This document shows positions 17,057-25,247 of a stretch of DNA of 59,255 bases, one piece after another. The DNA is from Gammaproteobacteria bacterium. Its GTDB lineage: Bacteria > Pseudomonadota > Gammaproteobacteria > Steroidobacterales > Woeseiaceae. The position numbers and the translations under genes were made by a program. Numbering within the stretch: position 1 is the first letter of the stretch; each line of letters begins with the position of its first letter. The DNA lies in NCBI GenBank assembly GCA_013151645.1, contig JAADHU010000020.1:1-59255 (forward strand), in the 5' to 3' direction. The notes under the pieces were generated by a model, which worked only from the letters and a program-made list of their open reading frames with translations, did not search any database and had not been told where the DNA came from.

Positions 17057-18451
17057 TTATGTCGTCGACATGACGAAGCGACGATACACCTTATATAAGA
17101 GCCAGACAGCGACGCCGATAATCAGCAGCAACATCAGCCAGCGCAGGATGCTGGCCAGAAACGCGGCGTTCATAGCCGGCCATGACCATTGATACTCGCT
17201 CAACGCGGCTGCGCGTTCGCTCATCCAGTGCCAACCGCTGTGTGCAAGCAATGCCGACAATACAATGGTGCCCATACGTTCGCTGACGACGGTTCGAAAC
17301 AAGAGGTTCAGGATGGGTACGGCGATGACGATAATCATCAGCTGGCCGATTTCGACACCGAGATTGAATGCAAGCAGTGACGTCAGCAGATGGCTGCCGG
17401 CGAACTGTAACGACTCGCTCAATGCGAACGAAAAACCGAATCCATGCACCAGACCGAAGCCGAAAGCGATCATCCAGCGCCTTTCCCAACGCGAACCGAC
17501 AATATTTTCCAGCGCCATGTACACGATGGACGCGGCAATCAATGTTTCGATCAATGGTGGAAACCACAGCGCATTCGGCAACAGCGAATACGCGGACGCG
17601 ATCAGGGTAATGGAATGCGCAACGGTAAATGAGGTAACGACTGCAACCAGCGGACGTAGCCGGCGAAACGGAATAATGAGACACAACACGAACAACAGGT
17701 GATCGGTGCCGTCAAGAATGTGTCCGATACCGCTTTGCACAAACCGGCCGAACGCCTGATACCAGCGTGGGTCCAGCGGTACCAGGCCGGGACTGCCCAC
17801 CAGTCTGAACATACGTTGCACGCCTTCTTCCGGCATGAAATGTAAAACGGTTGTGGTCCGCAGCCCGAGCCTGCCCAGGTCCGGATTAATCGCAAAATCC
17901 GTCGCAGCCGACGCCAGCGGATAGGTAACCATCACGTCAAGCAACGCCTGATCGCGATACAAGTCCGTGGTTACCGGCAACGGTGTACCGTTAGTGTGCC
18001 TGTAGGCAGTGGTATAGCTTGCGAACGACAGATCGGACGGCAGTGACACACGCACTGCATCGATGCTCCAGGTGCCCAGCAACGAATCGTCTGCATAGAC
18101 CTTAATGAAGTTGGTGAGCCAGATCTCCACGGCATCGCGCAGCGATTCATCAGCCTCGTCAATTCGAATGTACCCGGGGCCACGCAGCGGAACAGTGACA
18201 TCGCGCATTGCTTCGAGCGGCACGCTCATCAATATCACTACCTGGCGAGGCTCAGGCTTGAGGTACATCTGTACCACCACATCATTGGGCACTTCGTGTG
18301 CATCGGAGCGCGCAGCGATCATCAACATAGCACCCAGAATGATCGATACCGCGACCGTCTTCGCTGTTAATTTACTGCCTTTTGCTCGCAAGAATGTGTC
18401 CAGGGAATGGCTTGTTGATACTGAGTTGAAAGCGCGATCTGTTCCGCCCAC
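17057..18451 (-). CDS. HupE/UreJ-family membrane protein with periplasmic N-terminal domain
   Basis: The 464-residue chain has a hydrophobic leader (about 30-50, ending SDAHE), an extracytoplasmic beta-rich domain (about 52-235), and six or seven C-terminal membrane helices. The membrane part begins with the family signature GIGHILDGTDHLLFVLCLIIPF and FTVAHSITLIAS, then GFGLVHGFGFSFAL. HupE/UreJ proteins are linked to nickel or cobalt uptake, but this larger HupE/UreJ_2 form with an exported front domain is uncharacterised. The His/Asp-rich helices would fit metal binding. It is divergent from the exported oxidation module (125 bases between starts), so co-regulation is possible. The leader suggests that translation could also start downstream of 18451. 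Confidence 0.85.
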   Translation of the reverse strand: MGGTDRAFNSVSTSHSLDTFLRAKGSKLTAKTVAVSIILGAMLMIAARSDAHEVPNDVVVQMYLKPEPRQVVILMSVPLEAMRDVTVPLRGPGYIRIDEADESLRDAVEIWLTNFIKVYADDSLLGTWSIDAVRVSLPSDLSFASYTTAYRHTNGTPLPVTTDLYRDQALLDVMVTYPLASAATDFAINPDLGRLGLRTTTVLHFMPEEGVQRMFRLVGSPGLVPLDPRWYQAFGRFVQSGIGHILDGTDHLLFVLCLIIPFRRLRPLVAVVTSFTVAHSITLIASAYSLLPNALWFPPLIETLIAASIVYMALENIVGSRWERRWMIAFGFGLVHGFGFSFALSESLQFAGSHLLTSLLAFNLGVEIGQLMIIVIAVPILNLLFRTVVSERMGTIVLSALLAHSGWHWMSERAAALSEYQWSWPAMNAAFLASILRWLMLLLIIGVAVWLLYKVYRRFVMSTT

Positions 18452-18576
18452 CGAGTCTCGATCGGAACGCGATTCCGATTACATAGTATACTGCCGCGCG
18501 TCGGTATCGATACCTTTTGACAATCAGGATGCCGGTTTCGGACGCATCAGTTAGAGCAAAATATCGGGGAAGGCAG

Positions 18577-19761
18577 ATGTTGACCAAGAAACGTTTTTTT
18601 ACGCTGGCTGCCGTTGTAGTCGCACTCACCGGATTAAACGCCGGGCAAAATTTCCTGGATAGCGAGGCGCAAGCAAAAACGCGGGAAGCCCCCGTGTTTG
18701 AGGTCGATCCTTTCTGGCCCAAACCGCTACCGAATCACTGGATCCTCGGCGCCACCATCGGTCTCGCTGTCGATTCCCGCGATCACGTTTACATCATTCA
18801 CCGGCGCGATACTTTTAATGAGCGCACCGAGATCGGTGCGGCAACCGACCCGATCAAGAGCGATTGCTGCATCCCGGCGCCTAATGTGCTCGAATTCGAC
18901 CCGGACGGTAATCTCGTCAATCACTGGGGCGGACCCGGCGAAGGCTACGACTGGCCAAGTTCAAACCATGGCATCACCGTCGACCACAAAGACAATATCT
19001 GGATTGGCGGCAACGGCCGCGGCGATTCTCACATCCTGAAATTCACCCGCGATGGCAAATTTCTTATGCAGTTCGGCGCCGCAGGTGCGGGAACCGACAG
19101 CAACAGTCAGGAAAATTTTGGCGGTGTTGCCGAAATATCTTTCGACGCGGATGCCAATGAAGCCTATGTCGCCGACGGTTACCGCAACAAACGCGTCGCA
19201 GTGCTCGATGCCGATACCGGCGAACTCAAACGATACTGGGGCGCGTACGGCAACAAGCCGGACGATACGAATCTTGGACCCTTCACACCCGGGGAAGAAC
19301 CTGCGCAGCAGTTTCGCAATCCGGTGCATTGCGCACAGCCATCGAATGACGGGCTGATTTACGTCTGCGATCGCGTTAATAATCGCTTGCAGGTCTTCGA
19401 GCCGGACGGCACCTATATAACGGAAATGTTCGTTAAGCCCAACAGCCTGGGCGACGGAGCCGTCTGGGACATTTCGTTTTCACCGGACCCGGAGCAGCGT
19501 TTTATCTATCTGGCGGACGGCACGAATCGAAAGATCTTTATCATTGAACGAAAAACGCTCGAGATCCTGACGAATTTCGGCGACGGTGGACGCAACCCCG
19601 GTCAGTTTTTTGCGGTGCACAATATCGCGACGGATTCCAGGGGAAATATTTATACGACCGAAACCTATGAGGGCAAACGCTTGCAGAAGTTTGTCTACAA
19701 GGGCATGGGGCCGATTACGGCTATGGACCAGGGAACACCGTGGCCCGCTGATAAAAAGTAA
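18577..19761 (+). CDS. Exported NHL-type beta-propeller protein (PAL-like)
   Basis: A 394-residue protein starting at the ATG at 18577, which has GGGGAAGG upstream; an ATG 60 bases earlier adds residues with no SD. A signal peptide covers about 1-32. The rest is repeats of the type VLEFDPDGNLVNHWGG, ILKFTRDGKFLMQFG and LQVFEPDGTYITEMF, characteristic of a six-bladed NHL propeller. The overall pattern resembles bacterial homologues of peptidylglycine alpha-hydroxyglycine lyase (PAL), which releases glyoxylate from hydroxylated glycine-extended peptides. Lyase activity is not demonstrated; a binding or scaffold role is equally possible. It is the first gene of the periplasmic oxidation module, 48 bases before the Fe-S subunit. 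Confidence 0.8.
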   Translation: MLTKKRFFTLAAVVVALTGLNAGQNFLDSEAQAKTREAPVFEVDPFWPKPLPNHWILGATIGLAVDSRDHVYIIHRRDTFNERTEIGAATDPIKSDCCIPAPNVLEFDPDGNLVNHWGGPGEGYDWPSSNHGITVDHKDNIWIGGNGRGDSHILKFTRDGKFLMQFGAAGAGTDSNSQENFGGVAEISFDADANEAYVADGYRNKRVAVLDADTGELKRYWGAYGNKPDDTNLGPFTPGEEPAQQFRNPVHCAQPSNDGLIYVCDRVNNRLQVFEPDGTYITEMFVKPNSLGDGAVWDISFSPDPEQRFIYLADGTNRKIFIIERKTLEILTNFGDGGRNPGQFFAVHNIATDSRGNIYTTETYEGKRLQKFVYKGMGPITAMDQGTPWPADKK

Positions 19762-19809
19762 CAGGACGACTACACTGATCAGGTAAATCTAAAGGCAGGT
19801 AGCAAAGCA

Positions 19810-20394
19810 GTGAACCCGAACCTCTCGCGCCGGCACTTCATCAAGGCAGTGATTGCCTCGAGCGTCGCCGCCGCTTCTCATGCAGGCATTCAGTCCGCCA
19901 GCGCGGTGGAAAGACACCGGGGTGCCGTTGAACGGCTGATTTCCCTGAATATCAATGGCCGCACGCGACGAGTCGATGTCCTGCCGCAGGAAACGCTGGC
20001 GCACACCTTGCGTTACAAGCTCGGCATGACCGGCACCAAGATCGGTTGTAACCGCGGCGAATGCGGTGCGTGCACGGTGCTCATTAACGATATTGCCCAC
20101 TACGCCTGCTCGACGTTAACCCACAGTGTACGAGCGCGCGCCGTACTGACCATTGAAGGTCTGCAGTCGACGGATGGGACGTTGCACCCGGTGCAACAGG
20201 CCTTTATTGACGAACTCGGACCGCAATGCGGCTTTTGCACGCCCGGTCAGGCCATGTCAGCCGTTGCGCTGTTAAAGGAAAACCCGAAACCCAGCCGTGA
20301 AGAGGCGCGACAGGCGCTGTCGGGCAATATCTGCCGCTGCGGCGCTTACGATCATTATCTCAATGGCGTCATGCGCGCTTCGGGGCAAAGCTGA
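19810..20394 (+). CDS. Molybdenum hydroxylase small subunit, 2x[2Fe-2S], Tat-exported (PaoA-like)
   Basis: The 194-residue protein starts with a twin-arginine signal, SRRHFIK at 6-12, followed by a hydrophobic stretch to about 31. The plant-ferredoxin-type cluster is bound by C80, C85, C88 and C100 ([12 protein letters not shown]), and the second cluster by C140, C143, C175 and C177 (QCGFC and CRC). This is the electron-transfer subunit of a xanthine oxidase family enzyme. E. coli PaoA carries a Tat leader in the same way and takes its folded partners to the periplasm. Start is GTG at 19810. The stop overlaps the next gene's ATG (shared base at 20394), so the subunits are coupled. Confidence 0.93.
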   Translation: MNPNLSRRHFIKAVIASSVAAASHAGIQSASAVERHRGAVERLISLNINGRTRRVDVLPQETLAHTLRYKLGMTGTKIGCNRGECGACTVLINDIAHYACSTLTHSVRARAVLTIEGLQSTDGTLHPVQQAFIDELGPQCGFCTPGQAMSAVALLKENPKPSREEARQALSGNICRCGAYDHYLNGVMRASGQS

Positions 20395-22805
20395 TGACGG
20401 ACTACAAGCACATCGGCAAGGATTTTGTGCCGCCGGACATCCTCGGCAAGGTGACGGGGAAAGCCAAATATGCGGAGGATTTTCGTGTCGACGGCATGGT
20501 ATTCGCGCGTCTTTACACCAGTCCGATAGCGCACGGCAAAGTCACCCATATCGATACCTCGGCGCTCGACACGATGGAAGGCGTGATCGGTGTGTTAACG
20601 GCCGACGACGTACCCGCGGTCGAAGCACCGAATGCGGCCATCCTCACCAATTCTCCGGCTTATATCGGCGATCCGATTCTGGCCGTTGCGGCCGTCGATG
20701 AACTGACCGCTGAAGAAGCAATGACCCGCATCAAGGTTACGATCGAAGCATTGCCGTTTGCCGTCGATCCACTGGACAGCCTGATAGAAGGCGGGCCGGA
20801 CGCGCGTGAAGAAGGCAATATCTTTGTGCGTTCTCGTGAAGGCTCCGGTTTCCGCACGGTGAAATGGAGCCAGCAGCAAGTCGACGAGTTTCGAGCCGGC
20901 AAAGAACCCACGGGCGAGTTCACGGACGAATGGTCTTATGGCGACGTCGAGGGTGGTTTTGCTAACGCCGAAGTGATTTTCGAAGCGCCATTCGTGACCA
21001 CCGGTTACGCGCACATGAGCATGGAAGCGCGCACCGCCATGGCGTATTGGCAAAACGGCACCTGTTACGTCTACGGTTCCGCGCAAAGCCAGAGTTTCTG
21101 GATGCCGGGCCTTGCCAGGCTGCTGGGCGTGGAAATGAGCAAGGTCGTTTTGATCAGCGAAAATACGGGCGGAGGGTTTGGTTCTAAAATCGGTGCCTAC
21201 CCCATCGCCGCCCTGCCCGGTTATTTCTCGAAGAAACTCGGCCGGCCGGTACAACTGCGCATTACGCGTGAACAGGAATACTACATTGGTTCGGCCCGGG
21301 TCGGTTTCCAGGGCTGGATCAAGATGGGTTTTGCGCGCAACGGTCGCATGACGGCCGCGGACGTCTTCATCATCGAAGATATCGGTCCCAATGCAACCGG
21401 CGGTGACGGCTCATCGGCGGGCGGCGCAGTATCGCTGGTCTATGACCCGGCGGCCATGCGTTTCCGCGGCTTGCCGGTGCTAACCAATACTACGCCGAGA
21501 GGCGCGCAGCGCGGACCGGGACAGAACCAGATTGCCGCCGTGATGGCGCCGTTAATGGACAGGGCGGCACGCGAGTTGCACATGGATCCGCTGGAAATTC
21601 GCAAGATTAATGCGGTCAACAGCGACACCACGGTTTACGCCGAGCAACTACCGGTCACCAGCGCCTACATGACCGAAGCGCTGGAGAAAGGCGCCGACAT
21701 GTTTGACTGGGATACGAAATACAACCAGCCACGCCGCAACGGCAACAAGGTCATCGGTGTGGGTATTGGCCAGGGCTATCATTCCGCGGGCACCAAGGGG
21801 TTCGATGGACTGATTCGGATCACACCCGACGGCAAGATTCATTTGCATTCCGGCATTGGCAATCTTGGCACTTACTCTTACGCGTCAACGACCCGCGCGG
21901 CCGCCGAAGTATTGAAGTGCGAGTGGGAAGACTGCGTCATTCATCACGGCAACACCGAAGCCAACCTGCCGTGGAGTTCCTACCAGGCTGGCAGCGTGTC
22001 GACCTTCACCCATACGCGTGCCAATTACGTTGCCGCGATGGATGCCGTTGATAAAATGAAAGCCATTACCGCAGAGACGTTGGGCGGCGTCGCGGATGAC
22101 TACGACATTGATGGCGAGCGAGTTTTTAACATCAGTAGCCCCGCACAGGGAATGACGTATGCGGCGGTCGCGGCGCGCGCCATACAACTGGGCGGCGCTT
22201 ACAGCGGCGCAAGCTACCCCGATGACATTCACGAGATAACGCAGCGAGCGGTACAGAATATTGCAGGTACCGGCCTGATTGGCGTTGCGAAGGACAAGCT
22301 GGCCCAGGAAGGTGTCATACCCGGGCTGGCAGCGGCTTTTGTCGAAATCGAACTCGACCTGGAAACCGGCAAGTACGACATTCTCGACTACGTCGGCATT
22401 GCTGAATGCGGCACGGTAATGCACCCGCAGGGCCTTGCAGGACAAATGAAGGGCGGCGCCGTTTGGGGCATGGGTATGGCGGGCCTCGAACGCCACGTGT
22501 ATGACCCGCAGAACGGCCTGCCAGCCAACGTCGGCTATCATCAATGTGGCATTCCTACTTACCTGGATGTGCCAGCGGTCATCCGTACCAGTGCCGTCGA
22601 TTTACCCGATCCGCAAAATCCGTTCGGTGCGCGCGGCATCGGCGAACCCGCGATGGGTTGCTCTGTCGCTGCGCTGACCTCGGCCATCTCCGATGCGCTC
22701 GGTGGCCACACGTTTGGTCGCACGCCAGTGAGTCGCGACATGATCGTGAACCACATTGCGGGCAAACCGCAGTCCTTTAAGCCGCAACAGACCAACAATT
22801 TCTGA
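20394..22805 (+). CDS. Molybdenum hydroxylase large subunit, molybdopterin-binding (PaoC-like)
   Basis: The 803-residue catalytic subunit of the xanthine dehydrogenase / aldehyde oxidase family. Cofactor-binding blocks are GGGFGSKIGAYP near 259, RGAQRGPGQNQ near 365, and the active-site glutamate region ARGIGEPAMG near 745-752, where Glu is the expected catalytic base. It has no signal peptide and would be carried to the periplasm with the Tat-tagged small subunit. It hydroxylates an aldehyde or an aromatic N-heterocycle with water as oxygen source. The gene order here is small-large-FAD, unlike E. coli paoABC (small-FAD-large). Substrate unknown. Confidence 0.93.
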   Translation: MTDYKHIGKDFVPPDILGKVTGKAKYAEDFRVDGMVFARLYTSPIAHGKVTHIDTSALDTMEGVIGVLTADDVPAVEAPNAAILTNSPAYIGDPILAVAAVDELTAEEAMTRIKVTIEALPFAVDPLDSLIEGGPDAREEGNIFVRSREGSGFRTVKWSQQQVDEFRAGKEPTGEFTDEWSYGDVEGGFANAEVIFEAPFVTTGYAHMSMEARTAMAYWQNGTCYVYGSAQSQSFWMPGLARLLGVEMSKVVLISENTGGGFGSKIGAYPIAALPGYFSKKLGRPVQLRITREQEYYIGSARVGFQGWIKMGFARNGRMTAADVFIIEDIGPNATGGDGSSAGGAVSLVYDPAAMRFRGLPVLTNTTPRGAQRGPGQNQIAAVMAPLMDRAARELHMDPLEIRKINAVNSDTTVYAEQLPVTSAYMTEALEKGADMFDWDTKYNQPRRNGNKVIGVGIGQGYHSAGTKGFDGLIRITPDGKIHLHSGIGNLGTYSYASTTRAAAEVLKCEWEDCVIHHGNTEANLPWSSYQAGSVSTFTHTRANYVAAMDAVDKMKAITAETLGGVADDYDIDGERVFNISSPAQGMTYAAVAARAIQLGGAYSGASYPDDIHEITQRAVQNIAGTGLIGVAKDKLAQEGVIPGLAAAFVEIELDLETGKYDILDYVGIAECGTVMHPQGLAGQMKGGAVWGMGMAGLERHVYDPQNGLPANVGYHQCGIPTYLDVPAVIRTSAVDLPDPQNPFGARGIGEPAMGCSVAALTSAISDALGGHTFGRTPVSRDMIVNHIAGKPQSFKPQQTNNF

Positions 22806-22812
22806 GGAAAAC

Positions 22813-23802
22813 ATGCCTTCCTACGACGTCATGCCCGATGTACCGCTTTTTCAGCCCGCTGAGATTGGTGACGCATTAAATCTCGTGGAGCAATTCGGCA
22901 AAGGCGGCTGGGTTCTTGGTGGCGGACAGGATACTTACGGCTGGTTAAAAGACCGCGCCAAACAACCAACCGCGTTAATCGACCTGAATGGCATCGAGGC
23001 GCTGCACGGAATTCGGCAAACAGACGATGGACTCGAAATCGGTGCCACCACCACGCTGCGGGAAATCATTGCCAACCCATTGATCAAGCGCGACTACGAA
23101 CTCCTTGCCAGTGCAGCGTCCAGAGTGGCAAGTCCGCAGATCCGAAACGTCGGTACGCTCGGCGGCAACGTCGGCCAGGATGCCCGCTGCTGGTATTACC
23201 GTCGTGGACTCGCGTGCTATCGCGCCGGCGGCAATCTTTGTTACGCGGATAGCCCGCAAGGCATGAATCGCGAACACGCACTGTTCGATGCGAGTCGCTG
23301 CGTCGCTGTGAGCCCATCCGATACGGCAACGGCTCTCGTCGCCCTGCAGGCAACGATGATCGCCCGCAGCGTCAACGGCCGCCGGGAAATTGCGGCTGAA
23401 GATTTTTTTGTCGGGCCGGCGACGCATATCACGAACATGACCTCGCTTGAGCCCGACGAAATTCTCACGGCGGTACGAATTCCATCGCATTGGGCCGGAT
23501 CGAGATTCTACTTTGAAAAAGTTGCCGACCGTGACGTCTGGGACTTCGCACTCGTCAGCATTGCCGTCGTGATGACAATGGATGGGGACACCATTACAAA
23601 CAGTCGTTTCGTCTGCGGCGGTGTCGCATGCACGCCCTACCGGCTCCACGACGTTGAGAATGCCGCACGCGGCAGAACTCTTTCAGACGAAAGCGGCGAT
23701 GCGCTGGCAGCGCTTGCCAGCCAGGGCGCCAAGCCACTGAATTACAATCACTTCAAGATTCCATTGATGGAAAATCTTGTGCGTCGAGCGATGAGAGGAT
23801 AA
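22813..23802 (+). CDS. Molybdenum hydroxylase FAD subunit with cysteine loop (PaoB-like)
   Basis: The 329-residue FAD-binding subunit (FAD_binding_5 and CO_deh_flav_C domains) starts at the ATG at 22813 behind GAGGAAA. FAD-binding segments are VLGGGQD at 34-40 and RNVGTLGGNV at 111-120. Cysteines 126, 135, 143 and 163 in the following loop resemble those that hold a [4Fe-4S] cluster in PaoB and 4-hydroxybenzoyl-CoA reductase beta subunits, with C135-x7-C143 spaced as in the latter. PSDTATALVALQA follows, as in the family. In a periplasmic enzyme electrons would pass from Mo through the Fe-S and FAD sites to a membrane or haem acceptor, probably the cytochrome b and c encoded downstream. Confidence 0.92.
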   Translation: MPSYDVMPDVPLFQPAEIGDALNLVEQFGKGGWVLGGGQDTYGWLKDRAKQPTALIDLNGIEALHGIRQTDDGLEIGATTTLREIIANPLIKRDYELLASAASRVASPQIRNVGTLGGNVGQDARCWYYRRGLACYRAGGNLCYADSPQGMNREHALFDASRCVAVSPSDTATALVALQATMIARSVNGRREIAAEDFFVGPATHITNMTSLEPDEILTAVRIPSHWAGSRFYFEKVADRDVWDFALVSIAVVMTMDGDTITNSRFVCGGVACTPYRLHDVENAARGRTLSDESGDALAALASQGAKPLNYNHFKIPLMENLVRRAMRG

Positions 23803-23806
23803 TGCC

Positions 23807-24562
23807 ATGGATCTGGTGACGTACAAAAATGATGTCTGGGGCCGCGAAGTGATTCTCGGCGTGTCCTGGGACCTGCTGTGGGTCGTTATTGTCGCGGCAT
23901 TCGTCATCATTGCCGTCCACGCCGTCGTCGTGGGAAATCGAAAGCAGAAACCGCGGCCTTCCAGCGAAGGCAAGCGCATTGAGCGACATGATGGCAAAGA
24001 TCGCATTTTTCATTGGGTCATGGCGGGCAGCGTGATCGTTTTGCTGATCACCGGAATTTTCCCGATTGTCGGCATCGAATTCTCCTGGTTAACGTTGCAC
24101 TGGGCGGCCGGCCTGGTGCTGACGGCCAGCGTTCTTTTTCACATCGTCCGCTCTTTGTTCTGGCAAGATCGGTCATCCATGAGTATTCATCCAACTGACC
24201 TCAGGGAAACAGTGGATGCGTCGCGAAAACCGGGCAAATACTCCATCGAGCAAAAGGGTATGCACCTTGCCGTCACGGTGCTGGTGCTGTTGGTTATTGG
24301 CAGCGGCCTGGTGATGTTCGCCATGATCGATACGCCGTGGTGGGAGCGGACCAACGCGCTGTCGGAAGCAACGCTGGGCTGGGTTTTCCTCGTACACGGA
24401 CTGTCGACACTGGCTCTGATCGGCGTTATTTCGCTGCATATTTATTTCGCGCTTCGGCCTGAGAAACTTTTCTACACTCGCTCGATGATCAAGGGCTGGA
24501 TTTCAGAGGATGAACTCAAAGCTCACCACGATCCTGAAAAATGGCCGGAAGATTCAGCCTGA
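23807..24562 (+). CDS. Membrane cytochrome b (b561 / formate-dehydrogenase gamma type)
   Basis: The 251-residue product has an N-terminal helix (about 20-43) and four further helices (about 68-90, 98-118, 152-173 and 190-214). Histidines placed for two b-haems include H69, H98, H112, H153, H197 and H211. DRIFHW and LHWAAGLVL are typical of the FdoI/cytochrome b561 fold. It begins five bases after the FAD subunit and would pass electrons from the periplasmic molybdoenzyme to the quinone pool. The extra first helix and a positively charged linker (44-60) precede the core. Such a membrane partner is not present in the E. coli pao operon. Confidence 0.88.
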   Translation: MDLVTYKNDVWGREVILGVSWDLLWVVIVAAFVIIAVHAVVVGNRKQKPRPSSEGKRIERHDGKDRIFHWVMAGSVIVLLITGIFPIVGIEFSWLTLHWAAGLVLTASVLFHIVRSLFWQDRSSMSIHPTDLRETVDASRKPGKYSIEQKGMHLAVTVLVLLVIGSGLVMFAMIDTPWWERTNALSEATLGWVFLVHGLSTLALIGVISLHIYFALRPEKLFYTRSMIKGWISEDELKAHHDPEKWPEDSA

Positions 24563-24618
24563 TTTCTTGCCTGACGATTGCGGACAAACCCTGTCATTGA
24601 CACTATCAACCACCCGGC

Positions 24619-24987
24619 GTGAGTACTGCTGTGCATGATCAAATAGAAACCATCGAATCCGGCTATGAATACCTGCTTGCTTATGCCGCACAGGGGAAAG
24701 ACACGGACGAAACAGGCGGCGACGCAGCGTCCGAAGTACGCACTCGACTCACTGCAATGGCGGAGGCTGCTTCGAGCATTTCAAGTTCCCTCGACGGCGA
24801 TGACCGCACCTTCGGCTGGGTCATTCTCGACGATGCCAGGAAAGCGCATGCCGCTATATCCCTGGTGCTGGAGCAAAAGGGGATCAGTTCCGAAATGGTC
24901 GATAACCTGAACGCCTCCATCCATTTGCGGGCATTGTTAACGGACCTTTTTCTGCTTAGCGAGGCGGCCTCTCCGCCACACGCCTGA
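24619..24987 (+). CDS. Small helical protein of unknown function in the oxidation module
   Basis: A 122-residue, acidic, alanine-rich, predicted all-helical protein with no signal peptide, no cysteine and no recognised motif. The GTG at 24619 is the start given; a second GTG four codons later is possible. Neither has a clear ribosome binding site. It sits 56 bases after the cytochrome b gene and 260 bases before the amine oxidase gene. As the one module member not predicted to be exported, it might be a dedicated cytoplasmic maturation chaperone (as XdhC-like or Tat chaperones are for related enzymes), but there is no sequence similarity I can see to support this. Confidence 0.6.
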   Translation: MSTAVHDQIETIESGYEYLLAYAAQGKDTDETGGDAASEVRTRLTAMAEAASSISSSLDGDDRTFGWVILDDARKAHAAISLVLEQKGISSEMVDNLNASIHLRALLTDLFLLSEAASPPHA

Positions 24988-25247
24988 CCGGCTGGCACTG
25001 CTTTTCGCAGCAGCGATTGCTAACCAGATCGTTGTTTTCTCTCGTTTTTCGAGGTGTTACGCATGCTGTAAGCGGACGCAGCCGCGAGTTTGAATTCACC
25101 CTGCACATAAGGCCTAATACGCCTCCATTGGTTTGGTCAAGATTGAACTAATTCCCGTAGACCGGAACCAAGGATGGGTGGGAAAGCCAGTTTTAGTATC
25201 AGCATCAGCCCCACGTTCATTCATCACTTTCGCAGACGAAACAAAGC
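24988..25247. other. 260-base non-coding gap inside the oxidation module
   Basis: No gene or convincing hairpin is visible. The gap is long for an operon whose other members are spaced by at most about 56 bases, so a second promoter for the amine oxidase, cytochrome c and RidA genes may lie here. I could not pick a reliable promoter by eye. Confidence 0.35.
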
